Shown one piece after another: positions 1 through 15,552 of a stretch of DNA of 64,000 nucleotides. This DNA comes from Limonium bicolor (Eukaryota; Streptophyta; Magnoliopsida; Caryophyllales; Plumbaginaceae): assembly GCA_023374045.1 (NCBI GenBank), contig CM041779.1:268966131-269030130 (forward strand), in the 5' to 3' direction. Both the position numbers and the translations under genes were made by a program. The number at the start of each line of letters is the position of its first letter. Position 1 is the stretch's first letter. Below the pieces are notes generated by a model. The model was not told the DNA's origin, ran no database searches, and was given only the letters and a program-made list of their open reading frames with translations.

Positions 1-874
1 TTAATTTGGTAGCCTTGTCGGCTCTTCCTTTGATCCTTGGTCGGATAACTGCTCGTCGGAGCTGCTACTTGTTCATCTTGACACGTATGTCAACCTTTTA
101 GGTGCTTCTCCAATCTTGGAGTTCCTTATTACTTAGTTTTGAGTTCTACCTCGTTGCTCGTTCCCACATCTTTGCTGTGGTTACCGAGGTTTAACTTATT
201 TAGGCACTACTTCAGTAGTCCTATTCGGGTATGTCCCATATTTATGCTCGTAGCTGTCTAAGCTATATCAGTTGAGTATTGCAACTTCATTTGGTGTGGC
301 AGGGTGGGTGTACTTACTCCTAACTAGATTCTTAGTCGGTTAATATACCATTGGTGGTATTGTTTAACTATGGCGGTCCGTAGACTTAAGTCCCGGTTCT
401 CGTTAGTTCTCATGAATCTGCCTTGTTGCACGGTTGGTGCTTTGCTTCTTGCTGCTGCTCGGCCAGCCAGGTTCTCGCGACTGCAAAGCATGTCGCCCCA
501 AGCTGCCACAGATTCTGGTCTCCTTGGATTAGGATTTCTCGACCTCCCGCCATTGAGTGCGGTTATTATCGTTCCAGCGGGATCCGTCTCCGGGGTTTCC
601 GGTTCTCTGGATCTACCGCATGACAAGTTCTGGTTCATATTGAAATATTTAATAATTGCCAGATCGGGTTTCCCCGTCTCTTTGGCGTTCTTCCCTGAGC
701 TTTTAATACGGGGGTTTGTGGAGGGCGGGTATGGTATTGTAGGTATCCAAAACATTCTGGAAGTTCCTAACTAGCGCATCTCTCACGCTATCACTCACCC
801 TTAGCCCTAAGTCTATGATTCCTAACTCGGTACTTCCTAAGCTCGGTATTTCCAGTCATCAGAGCGATACTTCC
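1..874 (-). other. Leader/5' interior of element A, no recognisable gene
   Basis: In the sense of element A (minus strand) this follows the PBS and should hold the leader and the start of gag. An open frame of 143 codons (755-324, minus) exists and is rich in Arg, Pro and Thr, but it shows no gag, zinc-knuckle or other family motif. Overlapping frames on the other strand are equally long. I treat it as non-coding or decayed. Confidence 0.45.
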
Positions 875-886
875 GCTCTGATACCA
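875..886 (-). other. Primer binding site of element A (tRNA-iMet type)
   Basis: On the minus strand the sequence reads TGGTATCAGAGC, the usual initiator-Met tRNA complement of plant LTR elements. It lies four bases from the LTR end at 891. An inverted repeat (AGAGCG at 861-866, CGCTCT at 874-879) overlaps it and would place the end of the PBS in a stem. Confidence 0.85.
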
Positions 887-1260
887 TTTTTGTAACACCC
901 CAACTGCTAATCTCGTCATTACCTGTCAAACTGTCACAATTACCAATAATCTCGCAGCGGAACTCTAAATACAACAGAGGGTGATACAACGCCGTTAGCC
1001 ACCCATATGGCTAACCAGGCCTATCTCACATACAGTAACGGTCTGATGGACTGGAACAACCGAATACACAATACAAATACAATACTCAATTCACACTTCT
1101 TTACTATACCGAGTCTACAATATATGGATGCCGACAACACATTCGGTCTTACACCTCTTTCAATACATAAGTAATTAAATCTAACTACCCATGCATCCCA
1201 CCGACCCCGTCCTACTCTCGAACGGTAATATCTTCGGTGTACCTGTAAAATAAAAACGTT

Positions 1261-1272
1261 GCCCCTAGGGGC
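1261..1272 (-). other. GC hairpin beside a splice-acceptor-like TTTACAG|GT in the LTR of A
   Basis: GCCCCTAGGGGC is a perfect palindrome. In sense it sits 5' of TTTTACAGGT (1241-1250). The same pair, a C4-5/G4-5 hairpin followed by T-rich sequence and CAG|GT, occurs at the equivalent place in G (22104-22115), E (about 55969-56010) and F (57815-57826). Confidence 0.5.
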
Positions 1273-1520
1273 TCAGCTTAACGCTGCATATGAAATTCGC
1301 ATACCCCGAGCGCTAACCAGGGTACGCCGACTACTTTGTCGGATATACATGGAGTTCATTTTAGTCAAACAACATGCATCATAGCAATACAATAAGTACA
1401 TGTAATGCTCAAGGAATCTACATCCAATCACGAAACACAATTCCTAACTAACATAACAAGGTTGTTAGTTGTGTCTGGTTACTCTTAGGCCTTGAGGGTT
1501 ATACCTCACTATGCCTTGTT

Positions 1521-1687
1521 TACTTATTCAATACCTCACCCGCTCTCTCGGTTTGCTTATTCATATACACACCCATTCTCTTGGGCTACTCGTACTATAC
1601 TCACCCACACTCTCGGGTTACGTATTCTCATTATCTCACCCTCACTCTTGGGTTATTTATACTCATTATCTCTTGTAGATCCTCGAG
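1521..1687. repeat. Degenerate 34-bp tandem repeat in LTR A
   Basis: Five units of 31-36 bp, each with TTATTC/TACTC, then CTCACCC, then CTCTCGGG or CTCTTGGG. The CTCTCGG motif recurs less regularly to about 2050. Confidence 0.6.
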
Positions 1688-2910
1688 ACACTACAGGTCC
1701 CCTACGTCACGCTTGTTACTCTGAATACATACTTAGGCCAAAACTCATGGCACTCAAGCATAGTCTTACTTCCCCGGTTTCGACCCTACTCTGGGTCTAG
1801 CATGGTGGGAAGGTTCAACTAGCTCACGGAACTCTCTCTTAGTTCCTATCTCTTTTACTTAGGTCCGACTACTCTCGGACTACTCACATTCCCATACACT
1901 CCTCTCTCAGAGTTATAATAATATTATGTATATTAGTCTAGAAGCATCACTCTCGATGTTTCTAATGACTTTGGGAACATTACTTAAGTTCGGTTAATCT
2001 TAGGTTTTAAGAGTTACCCATACATTCCACTTACTCATACTCTCGGTTAATTTCCTAAATCGGTAAAATCCTCATATAGGTTGACCATGTCTCAAGGGAG
2101 CTACTAATCCCTTAGGTCTCTTTTACCTTCTTTACTAGTTCACATCTTCGAACTATCGTTAATCCACTTGAGGGAGGTTTACTTATCTTTCCACTCTCAT
2201 TTGTTTCGTGGATTGTTTCAATATGGTTTTCTAACCGTTATCGGGTATTTACTCAACCCGTACTTCTCCTCACATTCTAGGGAGTTCATACGTTAGCGTT
2301 ATCATTATACCTAACGGATAGTTTGTGTGTTTGCACGTTTTTTATCATAAGCATCAACCCGATCTATGGGTCTCTAGCCAAACGCTACTCACTACGAGTC
2401 GGTCCATACACTATGTTAGACCACACCGGCATACAAGTATGTTAGCTCATACTACATACAGCAAGGCACACATAATCAAACAATGGATTATTGTCATGCT
2501 TTAATCTTGATTAAGCCGGCACACAAACACACAAATCAACGTAACTCGGTTAGCACGCGGAGTATGAGAAAATCATACCTTTCACACCGGGTTTTTACTT
2601 TTACCGTGTCATCTCACCATGCTCGGTTCACACACGATCCTCTGATAACATTCAAATGCTTATATTAACATTAACGCGTCACGGTAAGTAAAACTAATAC
2701 TCCCGTACTTAACCCCGTTATCCCGTTATTCCTAGTTCAGTTCATGTGTTCTTAATTCACAACTTTCTCACTCACTATTCTCAAACTTATTAACACTTCT
2801 TAGACCTTTATTAGTCCACCAAACAAGGCCTAAACATCATCTAAAACCATTTCCATTCACTTCCCCATCATTAGGGCACTTAAAAACACTCTCTGGTAAA
2901 TTTTTACACT

Positions 2911-3163
2911 GGTCCGGGTTTGTGTCCGGGGTTACAAACCCAGACCAGACACGGTTTAAAGTCTCGGGTGCATTTTATATGTGGTCCGGGTTTGTGTCCT
3001 GGTATACAAACCCGGACCAACCCCTGTTATAACTCTCGGGTGTGTTTTTGATGTGGTCCGGGTATACATGCGAGTTTACAAACCCGGACCACATGGTCTG
3101 TACTACATTCTGTCGTGTTTTAGCCCTGGTCCGGGTTTGTGTACTTGTTTACAAACCCGGACC
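2911..3163. repeat. Array of four GGTCCGGGTTTGT hairpins, about 72-bp period
   Basis: Four inverted repeats start at 2911, 2982, 3055 and 3128. Each has GGTCCGGGT(TTGT) as one arm and ACAAACCCGGACC (or one base different) as the other, with a loop of about 9-15 bases. The linkers share CTCGGGTG. The array is markedly more GC- and CpG-rich than the DNA around it. Confidence 0.85.
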
Positions 3164-5194
3164 ACTTGCAGAATTGAAGAACATGTAATTTTTGACTTCT
3201 TTTCAACCCCTAATTCATACCCAATCTCTTCCTAATCATTCCACATGTAATCCAACATATTTTAACACCTTAATCAAGCTCTCAACCTCTTCAAATCATG
3301 GGTTAAACTTATCTCCCAATTCTTGCAGAAATGCTCCATTTCCTTCCTCTCTGTTACCCTTATGCTCAACAAGTATTCTAGCTTCTCCTATGTGACAGAT
3401 TTGAACTCCCTTCCTTGCCACTCAAATAATGTCATTTCCAGCACTTCAAGCTTGCATTATTTCCACTCCTCATACACTCTTCTCCATAGCTTGATTTTTA
3501 AATTGTTAACTACTCACTTAAATCTCTTTAACACACCTAGTTTCTTCTTTTGTATAAAACACTCATGCCCAAAATCTCCTAAACAAATTTTGACAGCACT
3601 TGGCTACTTTCTTAGCATTCTCACCACAATTAAATCAGCTCACAAACACTTCTTCTCCCCTGTTTGGTTTAAACATCAAAACCACATCAAATTCTCATTT
3701 ATTCGCCATCTAAACTAGCTTAGTTCCCAAGCTTATTTCTCACACTTAAACAACATTAAACATTCTCATTCCCACTCAATATTATTGTACCATTACTACA
3801 CCAATTCAAGAGCATTAATCCAACTCTAAAATCTGTTTCACAAGTCAAAAATGAAACTACTCAAGGTAAGCTCATTACCTTGTTTGTTCTCGGTTTTCTT
3901 CCTCTCCTTCCTCTTTCTTTTGCTCCATCTTTCTTTACTTGTTTTCACAACACACAAGGGGGTCTAGATTGCCATCTACAACCATATCCCCATACACACA
4001 TAACAACCTAATTAATTCAAATTCTCCACACAAAAACTAGTATTTCAAGAACTAGTTTTTAGGCCCTAGCTTAGATATTACCTTAAAGTATCCTAAAGGA
4101 GAGCTTGGCAATCAAAATGATGAAGTTCCACCACTCCACAAGGACATGAAGAGACCGGCTGAAATGGAGAAAATATTCAACGTGGAGGAATTTTTCCAAA
4201 ATTGGAAGAACTAGTTAGAAATGAGTGAAACTCTTGCTTATTATTACCTTAAGGCATCAAGGTGGTGAAGGAGAGTCAAAATCAGCTCCTTAAGCTTCAA
4301 AAGGCAAAACACCCATGGAAGTGAAGGTGGAGGAATCAAGATTTTGAGGGGTGGAAAACGTAGCCCTCGCCGATACGAATCTAACGGTGGCATTTTTGTG
4401 CGATTCGGGGTGAAGAAATGAGCAAGTGAGAGGAGGAAGAAGATGAAGCTTGTGAGCTTCCTTCTCGATCGGTAATATTACAGAGGAAGAAGAAGATATG
4501 CAGAGAGCTGGGAAGGAAATCGTGAAATGAGGAAAAGAAAGGAAGGTGAGAGAGAGTAAGTAGTCACTTTTACTATTCCCTTTTTACTTTACTTTTCTTT
4601 CCTCTTTTATTTACTTGCTATTATTAGAGAGGGGAAAGGCTAATTAAGCCAATAAAAATAGGCCCCACTGTATACTTACATGCTGGAGCGTTTTTTCGGT
4701 TTTTGACAGAAAATGCTAGTCATTTTACCCGGTTCGGCACTATTCACTCACCGGGCCCGTTTTTCAGATTTTTCTCGTTTCTTTATTTTTAATGGTTATT
4801 AAGCTTCCATTAATACTTAATTATAGTTATTCAATCAACTATAATTTTTTTACGGGTCCGTTTGACCACTTAAAGTTACGTTTTCGGGTTTACTCGAAAA
4901 ACGTGCTTTAAAACTCCGTTAGCGTTTTAATCCATTATTTGGATTCGTTTTCTTCGGGAATTATTCCCACACATTAATTAGGCATAACTAAGCCTTAGGA
5001 ATCCATCTCGGACCCTAACGAGATCATATTTCTCCTTTATTCATTTAATGCGTGTTTTAGCGTTTTCGCGTTTTGCGCATTTTCTCTTTTCTTTTGGTTT
5101 CATTCTCTATAATAATACTTTCTAGGCACCATTAGGCCTTTAATAATCATGTTAGAGTAATTTAATCACCATTTTTTAGATCCGGGGTATTAAA

Positions 5195-5798
5195 ATTGCA
5201 TACAAAGAATTAGTGGTGTGCGGGGCATACGAGGTTTGTTTGTTTAGTATGCATGGCATACAGTGAATGTTTTGTATGCATAGCATACAGTGAATTGGTT
5301 TTGTTGGTTATGTTTGGTACGCGGGGCGTGCGTTGTTTTGTTTGTTTGTGTGTAATGTGCACTTGTATGTATGTATCTTACGAGATACCTGTATGGATGC
5401 TGTGTTTACACCATGTGTGTGACACTTTTCTTATGCTATTTATGATATGTATTCATATTGCTTTATAGAATGATTACATATGGTATCACCTAGATACGAA
5501 ATGAATCATTAGATATGGAATGTGGAACGATGGTAGGTTATGGACACCTCAGGGAGGTTGTTAGTGCTTGTAGAACTGAATGATAGGAAATAATGGTGCT
5601 GATGGATCACCTATATCCATATATGATTGAACTAACGCCACAACGTGATGGCTATGTGTTGTATAAGCGCAATACGATGTGTGTAAATGATATATCACAT
5701 AGATATACATTATGGGAACAATGGGTAGTTATACATTTATATATACTTACCTACTTGATTAAGAGACTTCGGGACGAAGTCTTTTTAGGGGGGTAGAT
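5195..5798 (+). other. 3' interior of element B, no intact gene
   Basis: This stretch precedes the 3' LTR of B. It holds repeated GCATAC/GCATGGCATACAG motifs at 5196-5290 and a last open frame that stops inside the PPT, ending LRDEVFLGG (codons up to 5796). The related chromovirus in this window (C) also has coding sequence running toward its PPT, so this may be the eroded C-terminus of a polyprotein. No chromodomain can be read here. Confidence 0.5.
5765..5798 (+). other. Hairpin and polypurine tract of element B
   Basis: GACTTCG-GGA-CGAAGTC (5765-5781) is a perfect 7-bp stem. It is followed by the purine-rich TTAGGGGGGTAGAT and then the LTR start TGAAATACCCC at 5799. The hairpin plus PPT recurs in G and C with changed stem bases. 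Confidence 0.8.
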
Positions 5799-6990
5799 TG
5801 AAATACCCCAAATTAATAAAACATGGATTAAATATCTAATCACATTAATTAAGGCCTAAACATGCCTTAAAAGTCAACTGAGAACAACAGTGGTCAACAC
5901 AAGGCAAGATGTTGCACCCTTTGACTGTTAAGGGTAAATAAATACCCAAATGAACTTCTTAGGACCTAAAAATTTGTCCTAAGTCTATTTACATAATATT
6001 AAACATATTATAACCGTTGGACAACACACCAACAAAGAACAAGCATTTACATGCTTCAAGGTCAAAAAGGGCAAAAATGTGCTCTAAGAATACCTTAAAG
6101 GTCTAATGACCTCTAAATGATATAAAATTGGATACCATGATCAAATATAATGTAAGGGACACAACAAAACCGTTGTCAAAGAAAACCAAGCTCAAAAACA
6201 CCTTGCGACACAAAATGTGCACTAAAACTCTTAAAGCACGTTTTTGTGTAATCGCCTTCTAAATAGGTTTTAAATGGGCTAAAAGGTTATAAATACCTTT
6301 AAATATGATAAAATATCATATTATAACATGTTAGGAATTTAATTCCAGAAATTTACGAATTTTTACAAATTTAATATTAAAATATTAATAAAACCCTAAA
6401 GTGGGGCCCGTTTGGGTCAACATTGACTAAGTTGGTCAATGTTGACCATTGACCACGAATTAGACTGCATAAAATCAGATTATTGAGTCTCCTACCAGGC
6501 CATGTGACAATACCCATGTGACAATTAAATATACACCCTTACTTTTGCATAAAATAACAAAAAGTAAAATTTACCTTATAAAACAAAAAGGGTGGTCTCC
6601 ACTTGCTTACCCATGTGATTAGTGCAGCCGATTTCGAGCCCCTCCTCTCCTCATTATACGGTTGTGCCCAAGGCTCCAAGCAAGACAAGACAAACATGGT
6701 GACTCATTTGATTAGTTAATTGCTAAAGGTAACATTATTACTCCATTTTGAATCAATTTTGTTTCAATCATACCCTACCTTGTCAATCAAGGATGGCTGC
6801 CTCCTTGCCTTGTCTCCACCGAATTCTCCTTCAATTATCAACTCCAATCAAGCATTGGTGAGTCATCAAAACAGTTATGACATAAATATTCAAAAAATGA
6901 CTTTAAGGCAATATTAGGTCATTCTCCTTCATTCTTCCTCTTCAGCCGAGATTGCTTCAGCCATAAGCTCTCTTTGGATCCTCTTCCACC

Positions 6991-7680
6991 GTAGGTAAGT
7001 CTCCAAGCTCCATTGGAGAGAGCTCAAGCTCTAGGTAAGCTTCTAAGGCATAAAAATGCCCATTTTCTTCATCTTTCTTTCCTTTTTCGATTGATCTAGA
7101 CTCCAACCTTTCTATACATCTATGTAGAGTGTCTTGGAGGTTAAAGGAAGGTTAAAATTCGGCCATACCCAGATCTAAGGAGGAAAGTTCAAGTCTTAAC
7201 CATTTAAGGTAAAAATGTGCTCTAAGCACACACCTCTTCTTCCTTGAGAATTTCGGTTGTAAACCTTGGTTCCCTAGCCTTATTTTCTTCTCCTTTTCAT
7301 GTAGATTCAGTTGGTATACCAAGATCTACAAGGAGTAGCTAGATCCAAGCCAAAAACACCATTTTTGGCACCTTAAACAAGGTAAAACTTAGCTATCTTC
7401 CAAGCTAATTCACCCACGGTTTTATACCTTGTTCTTGAGAGTGTTTTGATACTCTTTCTCTTCTGGAAAAATAGGGCCGAAGTAGATCTATACCAAGCAT
7501 GAAGATCTAAGGTAAAAATCCATGATTTTCATGACTTAAATTACTTCTTATGGTAAGATCTTGCTTGGAGACTAACTAGGCCTTGTTTTCTGTTTGAAAA
7601 CATGTAAGAGAAGCTTTGGAGAAATTCTCCTTAAGGTGGCGAATCCAAACAAGGATTTACCTAAGCTAAATCAAGGTATA
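6991..7680 (+). repeat. Iterated module with splice-donor-like AAGGTAAA motifs
   Basis: AGGTAAGT (6993), AGGTAAGC (7033), AAGGTAAAAATG (7206), AAGGTAAAAC (7379), AAGGTAAAAATC (7509) and AAGGTATA (7673) recur every 40-175 bp. Pyrimidine-rich stretches and 'AGATCTA' words lie between them. This looks like diverged tandem duplication of a module. Confidence 0.5.
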
Positions 7681-10600
7681 AATCACTTAAACATTAACTT
7701 TGCTAAGTTAAAATGTTCTAAGCTATCTCTAATATTATTGTCGTGAGTGAAGAAGTAAAATAAGGTCATGTTTGACCTTAAAATGATTAAGGAATGGTTT
7801 AATAAATTTTATAACTAATTAAACAAGCATAATTGTCAAATTTAAGACATTATGTGGAAGTTTGGTAATTAAACAAAACAAAGAATCTATGGTGAGGCCG
7901 AAAACTTATATGTATTTTGGGACATTTATGTGTAATTTATTTTGCAAGCAAATGTTTGTAATAAGGCCATGTATTTTAGGCCATTTTATTTATGCATTTA
8001 CAAGCTTTTATTTAAGTTTAGGTGATATATAATTATTACCGAAATGAATAAGGGGTTATAGTGTAATTAAATTAAATTTAGGGACTTTAGAAAAATAAAG
8101 CCGAAAATTAGAGTTAAAATGGAGTTAAAATAAAGTTTATAAGATTTTATAAAGTTTTGGTGGTTAAATGGTGAATTTTGGGAACTTAGGGGTTAAAACC
8201 GTAATTATAAGGAATTGGTGGTCAACGAAATATTAAGGTGGTCAACCTTGACCATATGCTAGGTTTTGACCAAATTAGATAAGTTAAATAACTTATTTAA
8301 GGAGTTATAATAAGATAAGTATCTTAAGGTAATATTTTTATAACATATGTGGTAAATATGTTATTACCGAAATTAAAGGGTGTACAATGGTATTTTAAAC
8401 ACCCATGGGCTATTAGGAATTTTTAGGAATTTATTGGGTTGTTTTTGGAATTAAAATGAACTATATATGTATAATATATAGTTATTATGTCATTATGACA
8501 CTTTGGAGAAATATAGATGGTGGAATGGTAAATACCGAAGGTATATGGGTTAATAAGGATATTTATAACCCTTTGGTGGAATTTGGTGATTTTTAGAATT
8601 ATTAAGAGAATTTAATAAGTTATGTGTATAAAATATAGTTTTAATGATATGGTAAACTATATGTTATAAATAGGGCCAAATGGCAATTATAGAATAGCAC
8701 AAGGGCTGTTCGGAATTTACAAAAAATAACCATAGGTTATACTCTTTTATAAGTTAGAAATGTTATATTAAATGGAATATATAACATGGTATGATTTAAG
8801 GGTGATTTTGTAAATTAAGGAAACTATGGTTTATGGAAAAGAATAAGATTTTCTTATGGTGCCTAAGAGGCAATATAAAATAGTTTTGTATAAAAACTAT
8901 AGGTTATAAGTTAAAGGGAATAAAAATATCACATAGTATGATATTAGTATATGGTATAACATTACATAATGTTATGTGGTCAAAACGGAATTTAAATGAA
9001 GTTAAGGGCTATACCGAGTTAACAAGAGTTGGAAAATGAATTTTAGACTAAGGTCTATAATGTTATAAATGTTATAGCAATTATATGATTTAGATGGAAT
9101 TAATATAAGGAAGGGTATTCACATTAAAGAATGTGACAAACTATAAATAAAGGGAATTTATAAACTAAGGTATTTATTGAATAAACCTTAGGAGTTGTAA
9201 TTATACAACATAAAATGTTACATAATATTAGGATAATAATCTTAATACAAGTTGTATGATATAATACAACTAATGGGAATAATCATCTAAAAGAAGATGA
9301 TAAAATGTAACATAAAATACAAGAGTTTATTAAACTCATGGGAGTTACCTACGTGGTAAATATATACATACACAAGGATAATGTATATAAGGTGGATATA
9401 TATTTTGGTTGGGAACCTTATGATTTAGTGTGGTGGTTATTAAAAAAAATATAGTTACAAACTATATGTTATGAGTTTTAGAATGCAAACATTGTTTGCT
9501 AAGATAATATAATAAATAATACAAAACAATAATGATATAATACAATCATGCATGAATACATGCAACTATAGGTTACGTACCTAAATTAAATGGGTGGATA
9601 AGATTAAAAAGAAATATAACAAATTAAACTTGTCAGTTGAGATATTTTGACATGCGAGTTTAAAAGTACCAAAACCGACTGTTTTAAAGAAACCCGTAAC
9701 AACTGTAGAAAACAGGGGCGAACTTTCGGGGTTACTTATTATTCGGAAATACCGGATGTAGTTAGTCATGGCGACTGACTTATAGTTTTAATACCGTTTA
9801 GATTGTACTTCTGACAAGACGCTCGACGAGCTAGCAGACTACACGGAGCATAGGATCTTGCTGATACTCCACCGTAATACGATCAGGGTGAACGGTATGT
9901 AAAGGGGTTTGATCTGAGTTGTCCTAAGGTTGCTCCTTGGGCTCGGATTTGGTTGATATAACTTGTATGTTGTTATGTGCCTCTGATTGTCTCTGAGGGC
10001 TTTCCTCAGTTCAGACTTCTGTGTGATCTGTGATAAGATTGTTTGTCTGAATATGATAATTAATATGCATGAACTGTATATTTATAGCTGCTTATTATTT
10101 ACTGTTGTTGAGTTAACAGTATTGGTTCGTATATATGAACCTATATATATAAAACGAACTAGCGGCTATGGTGCTATCTTATATGAAATATAAGGAACGT
10201 CAGTAAAACGTTGTAGCACTAGGATAATAACTTATACATATTATCCAAGACTTTTATACGGAGCATTGGCCTTTCTATACACCGCTTTTATCTAACACTG
10301 GATCCCGAGTTTACAGACTCCGGATTGGACTAATGACCTTAGTCTGCTGTGTTAGAAAATTTGGTAATGCGATGCGATGGTATAATTAATTAATTAATTA
10401 ATGGAAGTAAATCCAAGAGGATGTGGCTTTTGGGCGCGCTGCTGTGATCACAAAAACGATACCAGGATGTCCGCGTACGGGTCCGCAAGTATCAAGAAAA
10501 TTTCCCGTGAGCTAGAATGGCTCGTTGGTCGGAGACTCTACTGTTGGAGTGGCTACTGCCGTGGGTGACCCGCCATAATATATGGGTAACTAGAGACATG

Positions 10601-10903
10601 TCGTTTTAACGAGACATTGTCACTAGGTATAACTGAACAACTAAAACAATTGAGACTTATACAGTGGCGAACAATACCATGGACGAGACTCAGTACTTGT
10701 TTATTATTCTCGTTGTTTCGCTTTGTTGTTCATTGGTTATACTTGTGGTTATTTTATTGTGTGTTGATGGTTGGATGGAGCCTTCAAGGCTAAGGTAAAT
10801 TAAATATGAAAACTGTACGCTACGGCGAATGTACATTGTACATTATATTGTTATTACTCGATACGTTCGATATATAAATGTTGTATGGAATATTAAATGA
10901 GTG

Positions 10904-10962
10904 TTTGGATATTTGGATGGATGGTTGAATGTTTATGGATATTTGGATGGATGGTTAAATTT
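10904..10962. repeat. Short tandem duplication (about 33 bp x 2)
   Basis: TGGATATTTGGATGGATGGTT occurs twice about 34 bp apart inside the LTR of B. Confidence 0.7.
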
Positions 10963-11498
10963 ATTATGCATGTTTATTACAGTATTGAATATATCTGTAA
11001 AATGGTAAAGCATGAAACCGATCTAATAACAAGATGGTTAAAATGACAAGTGACCATTAGGGTCCAGGCCCGGCATACTCAGCGTCTATCGCTGATACTA
11101 CACCATTACAGGTTGTTGATCATTGTCGGAGCTGAAGAGCAGGAACAGGGTAATTGAAGTTTTGCTTTTGTTACTACACATGGAGTTGTTGTATAGCGAT
11201 GAGGATGGTGAATTGTAATATGGTAAGGTTATGTGTTTTCAGGATTGGGTAGATGCTCACTTGTCGATGTTATGATTTATGGACTTAGTATGATGTATAG
11301 GAGTTTCTCGTTATCACTGCGGTTACCAGTTTGTCTATCTTGGAAGTTAGATGTAGTTTGGCTACGTTGCTCGCATGGGCGAGTAATGGCCGGTGACACC
11401 CGAGTGAGTTTTGTAATTGTTATTTATTTTCCGCTGCGAGACGTTTTAATTATTGCTACGTGAGGGATTATATCGTGATTATGGAGAGGGGTGTTACA

Positions 11499-13962
<2,464 letters not shown>

Positions 13963-14670
13963 TGTAACGCCCCTATTAACCATAAATACAGCGGAAATAA
14001 AACTCTAAGGCGATTACAGACCATCGGGTTCCAAACACCCGGCACCAAACCTCACCAATTACAACTTACAACCTACAAAAGCTACGGTCTGAACTCGAGA
14101 AAAACTTAACACAACCAAAATAGAAATTAAACACATTAACTCTCCACAAAACCTAGTCCCATCCCAAACGCTCATTCTCTTCGTGGCCACCTGTAAATCA
14201 ATTCGTACCTACAAGATGAAACCAAGCAGCCCACCCCGAAAGGGGCGGGTCAGTTCCCTGGAATGGAACTGGTACAATTCTCCAAAAACAAACTTATAAA
14301 ACATAACTCTTCAAAATAAACAGTAACATGAAAACAAACTCTTAAAAGTAAAACAGAGATAGAGCACTTCAAAACAATCAAGTTAAAGAGAAAAGAAAAC
14401 AAGACAATGATAGAGACAGAGAACTTCCAAACCAAGTCATCCACTTAAGTAGACACACCACATAGTTAGTCAGCCCCCATTGTTGATGTTAGAACCAATT
14501 CTGGTTAAGAAGAGAAAGACTTAAGTAGTCACAAAGGACTAGGAGTGACATCAATAACCATAACCCGTGGTAGACCGTTTATGTCTCCACCATTTCAGAA
14601 GATGATTCCCATAGACAAAATATACTCAAGAGTGGAATAATTCAACTGGGAGAGATGGCCCCCGCCGCCA

Positions 14671-14806
14671 ATCACGTCCTTTTAGGACAGGGGATATACA
14701 GCCCCTCACTGTTTATCACGTCCCCTTTTGGGGACAGGGGATATACAGCCCCTCACTGTCTATCACGTCCCTTTTTGGGACAGGGGATATACAGCCCCTC
14801 ACTGTT
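14671..14806. repeat. 46-bp tandem repeat x3 with hairpins (left LTR of G)
   Basis: Three units read ATCACGTCC...GGACAGGGGATATACAGCCCCTCACTGT (broken here). Each holds two inverted repeats: GTCCCCTTTTGGGGAC or a variant, and AGGGG..CCCCT. Units differ mainly in the length of the T-rich loop. Confidence 0.9.
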
Positions 14807-15552
14807 ACCATTGAAGACGCGCGCACGTCGAAAGAAAGATTTCCAAGATTGACCTTTTCCAAAAATCCGCTAGATCACCAACTACCCAGAGCAATACCAA
14901 AACACTCAGTCCTACAGAGTGCAGAAGCGTAAACCCTAAGCAGCCAATGTCTAACGGGCAACCAAATAGAAGGAACCAACCCACTTGCATTTCACATCCA
15001 AGGCTCAGTTAGTCACACAGGCTGAGTTAGTCACACAACCATTTTTTTTGAATTCCTCTTTAAGTCAGTTAGCGTTTTCCAAAACATTCCACAAGTCAAT
15101 CAGCAAAAATATCGGAGTACAATAAATCGTACAAAACATTCCATAGAGTCCAAAACACAACAAGCTGAGTACGAGAAATCGTACCTGGTAAGTGTAGAGC
15201 AGTAGCCAAACAGAAAGTGTGAACTTCCACTAATCACCTATAATTAATGTGTTCCAAGTATCGATCAGTTAAGTAGCTCACAGAGCTAAACACCTTTTAC
15301 TCTTAATGGATAATAGTTTAAAGTTTACAATTATCCTCACGTAGTATCTGGGCCAGGTTCAGGTAATTAACTCTTTTGTTAGGCCCATTTCATTTAATCC
15401 GGAATGATTTGAAGTTTTAACCTGAGAGCGGCCCAAACTCTCTTGGACTGTTTAAATGGCTTTTGAAGTTCACAGACTTGGGCTTAGTAGGTTAGTCCAA
15501 GACCGGGTTGCGGTTTTGCTATTTAAACTAAATTCCCTAAAAGGATTATGCT

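Larger units (their letters stand above)
1..5194 (-). mobile_element. Element A: partial chromovirus-type LTR retrotransposon (5' LTR plus start of interior)
   Basis: A minus-strand element enters from the left edge. Its 5' LTR occupies 891-5194 and its PBS lies just left of the LTR, so the interior runs leftward out of the window. The PBS matches initiator-Met tRNA, as in Tekay/Del chromoviruses and many other plant LTR elements. The flanking DNA to the right (5195 onward) is the 3' interior of element B, so A inserted into B. Its other LTR and target duplication lie outside the window. No gag or pol domain can be recognised in the 890 bases of interior seen here. Confidence 0.75.
891..5194 (-). 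repeat. 5' LTR of element A (about 4.3 kb)
   Basis: Read on the plus strand, it starts TGTAACACCCC at 891 and ends near GGGGTATTA at about 5193, the inverted terminal pattern shared by A, C, F and G. The right end is degenerate (GGGGTATTAAAA where GGGGTATTTCA or GGGGTATTACA is expected), so the boundary is good to a few bases. It contains a 34-bp degenerate tandem array (1521-1687) and a hairpin array (2911-3163). ORFs of 60-130 codons inside it carry no domain and are not genes. Confidence 0.75.
5799..11498 (+). repeat. 3' LTR of element B (5.7 kb)
   Basis: It starts TGAAATACCCC directly after the PPT and ends GGGGTGTTACA at 11498, giving 5700 bp with TG...CA ends. No insertion boundary is visible inside it. 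The sequence is AT-rich between 7700 and 9600. From 6991 to 7680 it carries six splice-donor-like AGGTAAG/AAGGTAAA motifs in sense. No coding domain is present. The 5' LTR of B should lie left of the window, beyond element A. Confidence 0.8.

Noticed and set aside
370..774. 134-codon plus-strand ORF at the left edge
   Set aside because: It overlaps an equally long minus-strand ORF, has no domain, and lies in the leader region of element A, which is read on the minus strand.
2911..3163. CRISPR-like array of palindromic repeats
   Set aside because: The repeats are hairpins in a plant LTR; linkers are themselves related and no cas genes exist. It is a tandem array.
3192..3718. Overlapping plus-strand ORFs in LTR A
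   Set aside because: Low-complexity Ser/Leu/Phe-rich frames inside an LTR, antisense to the element, with no motif.
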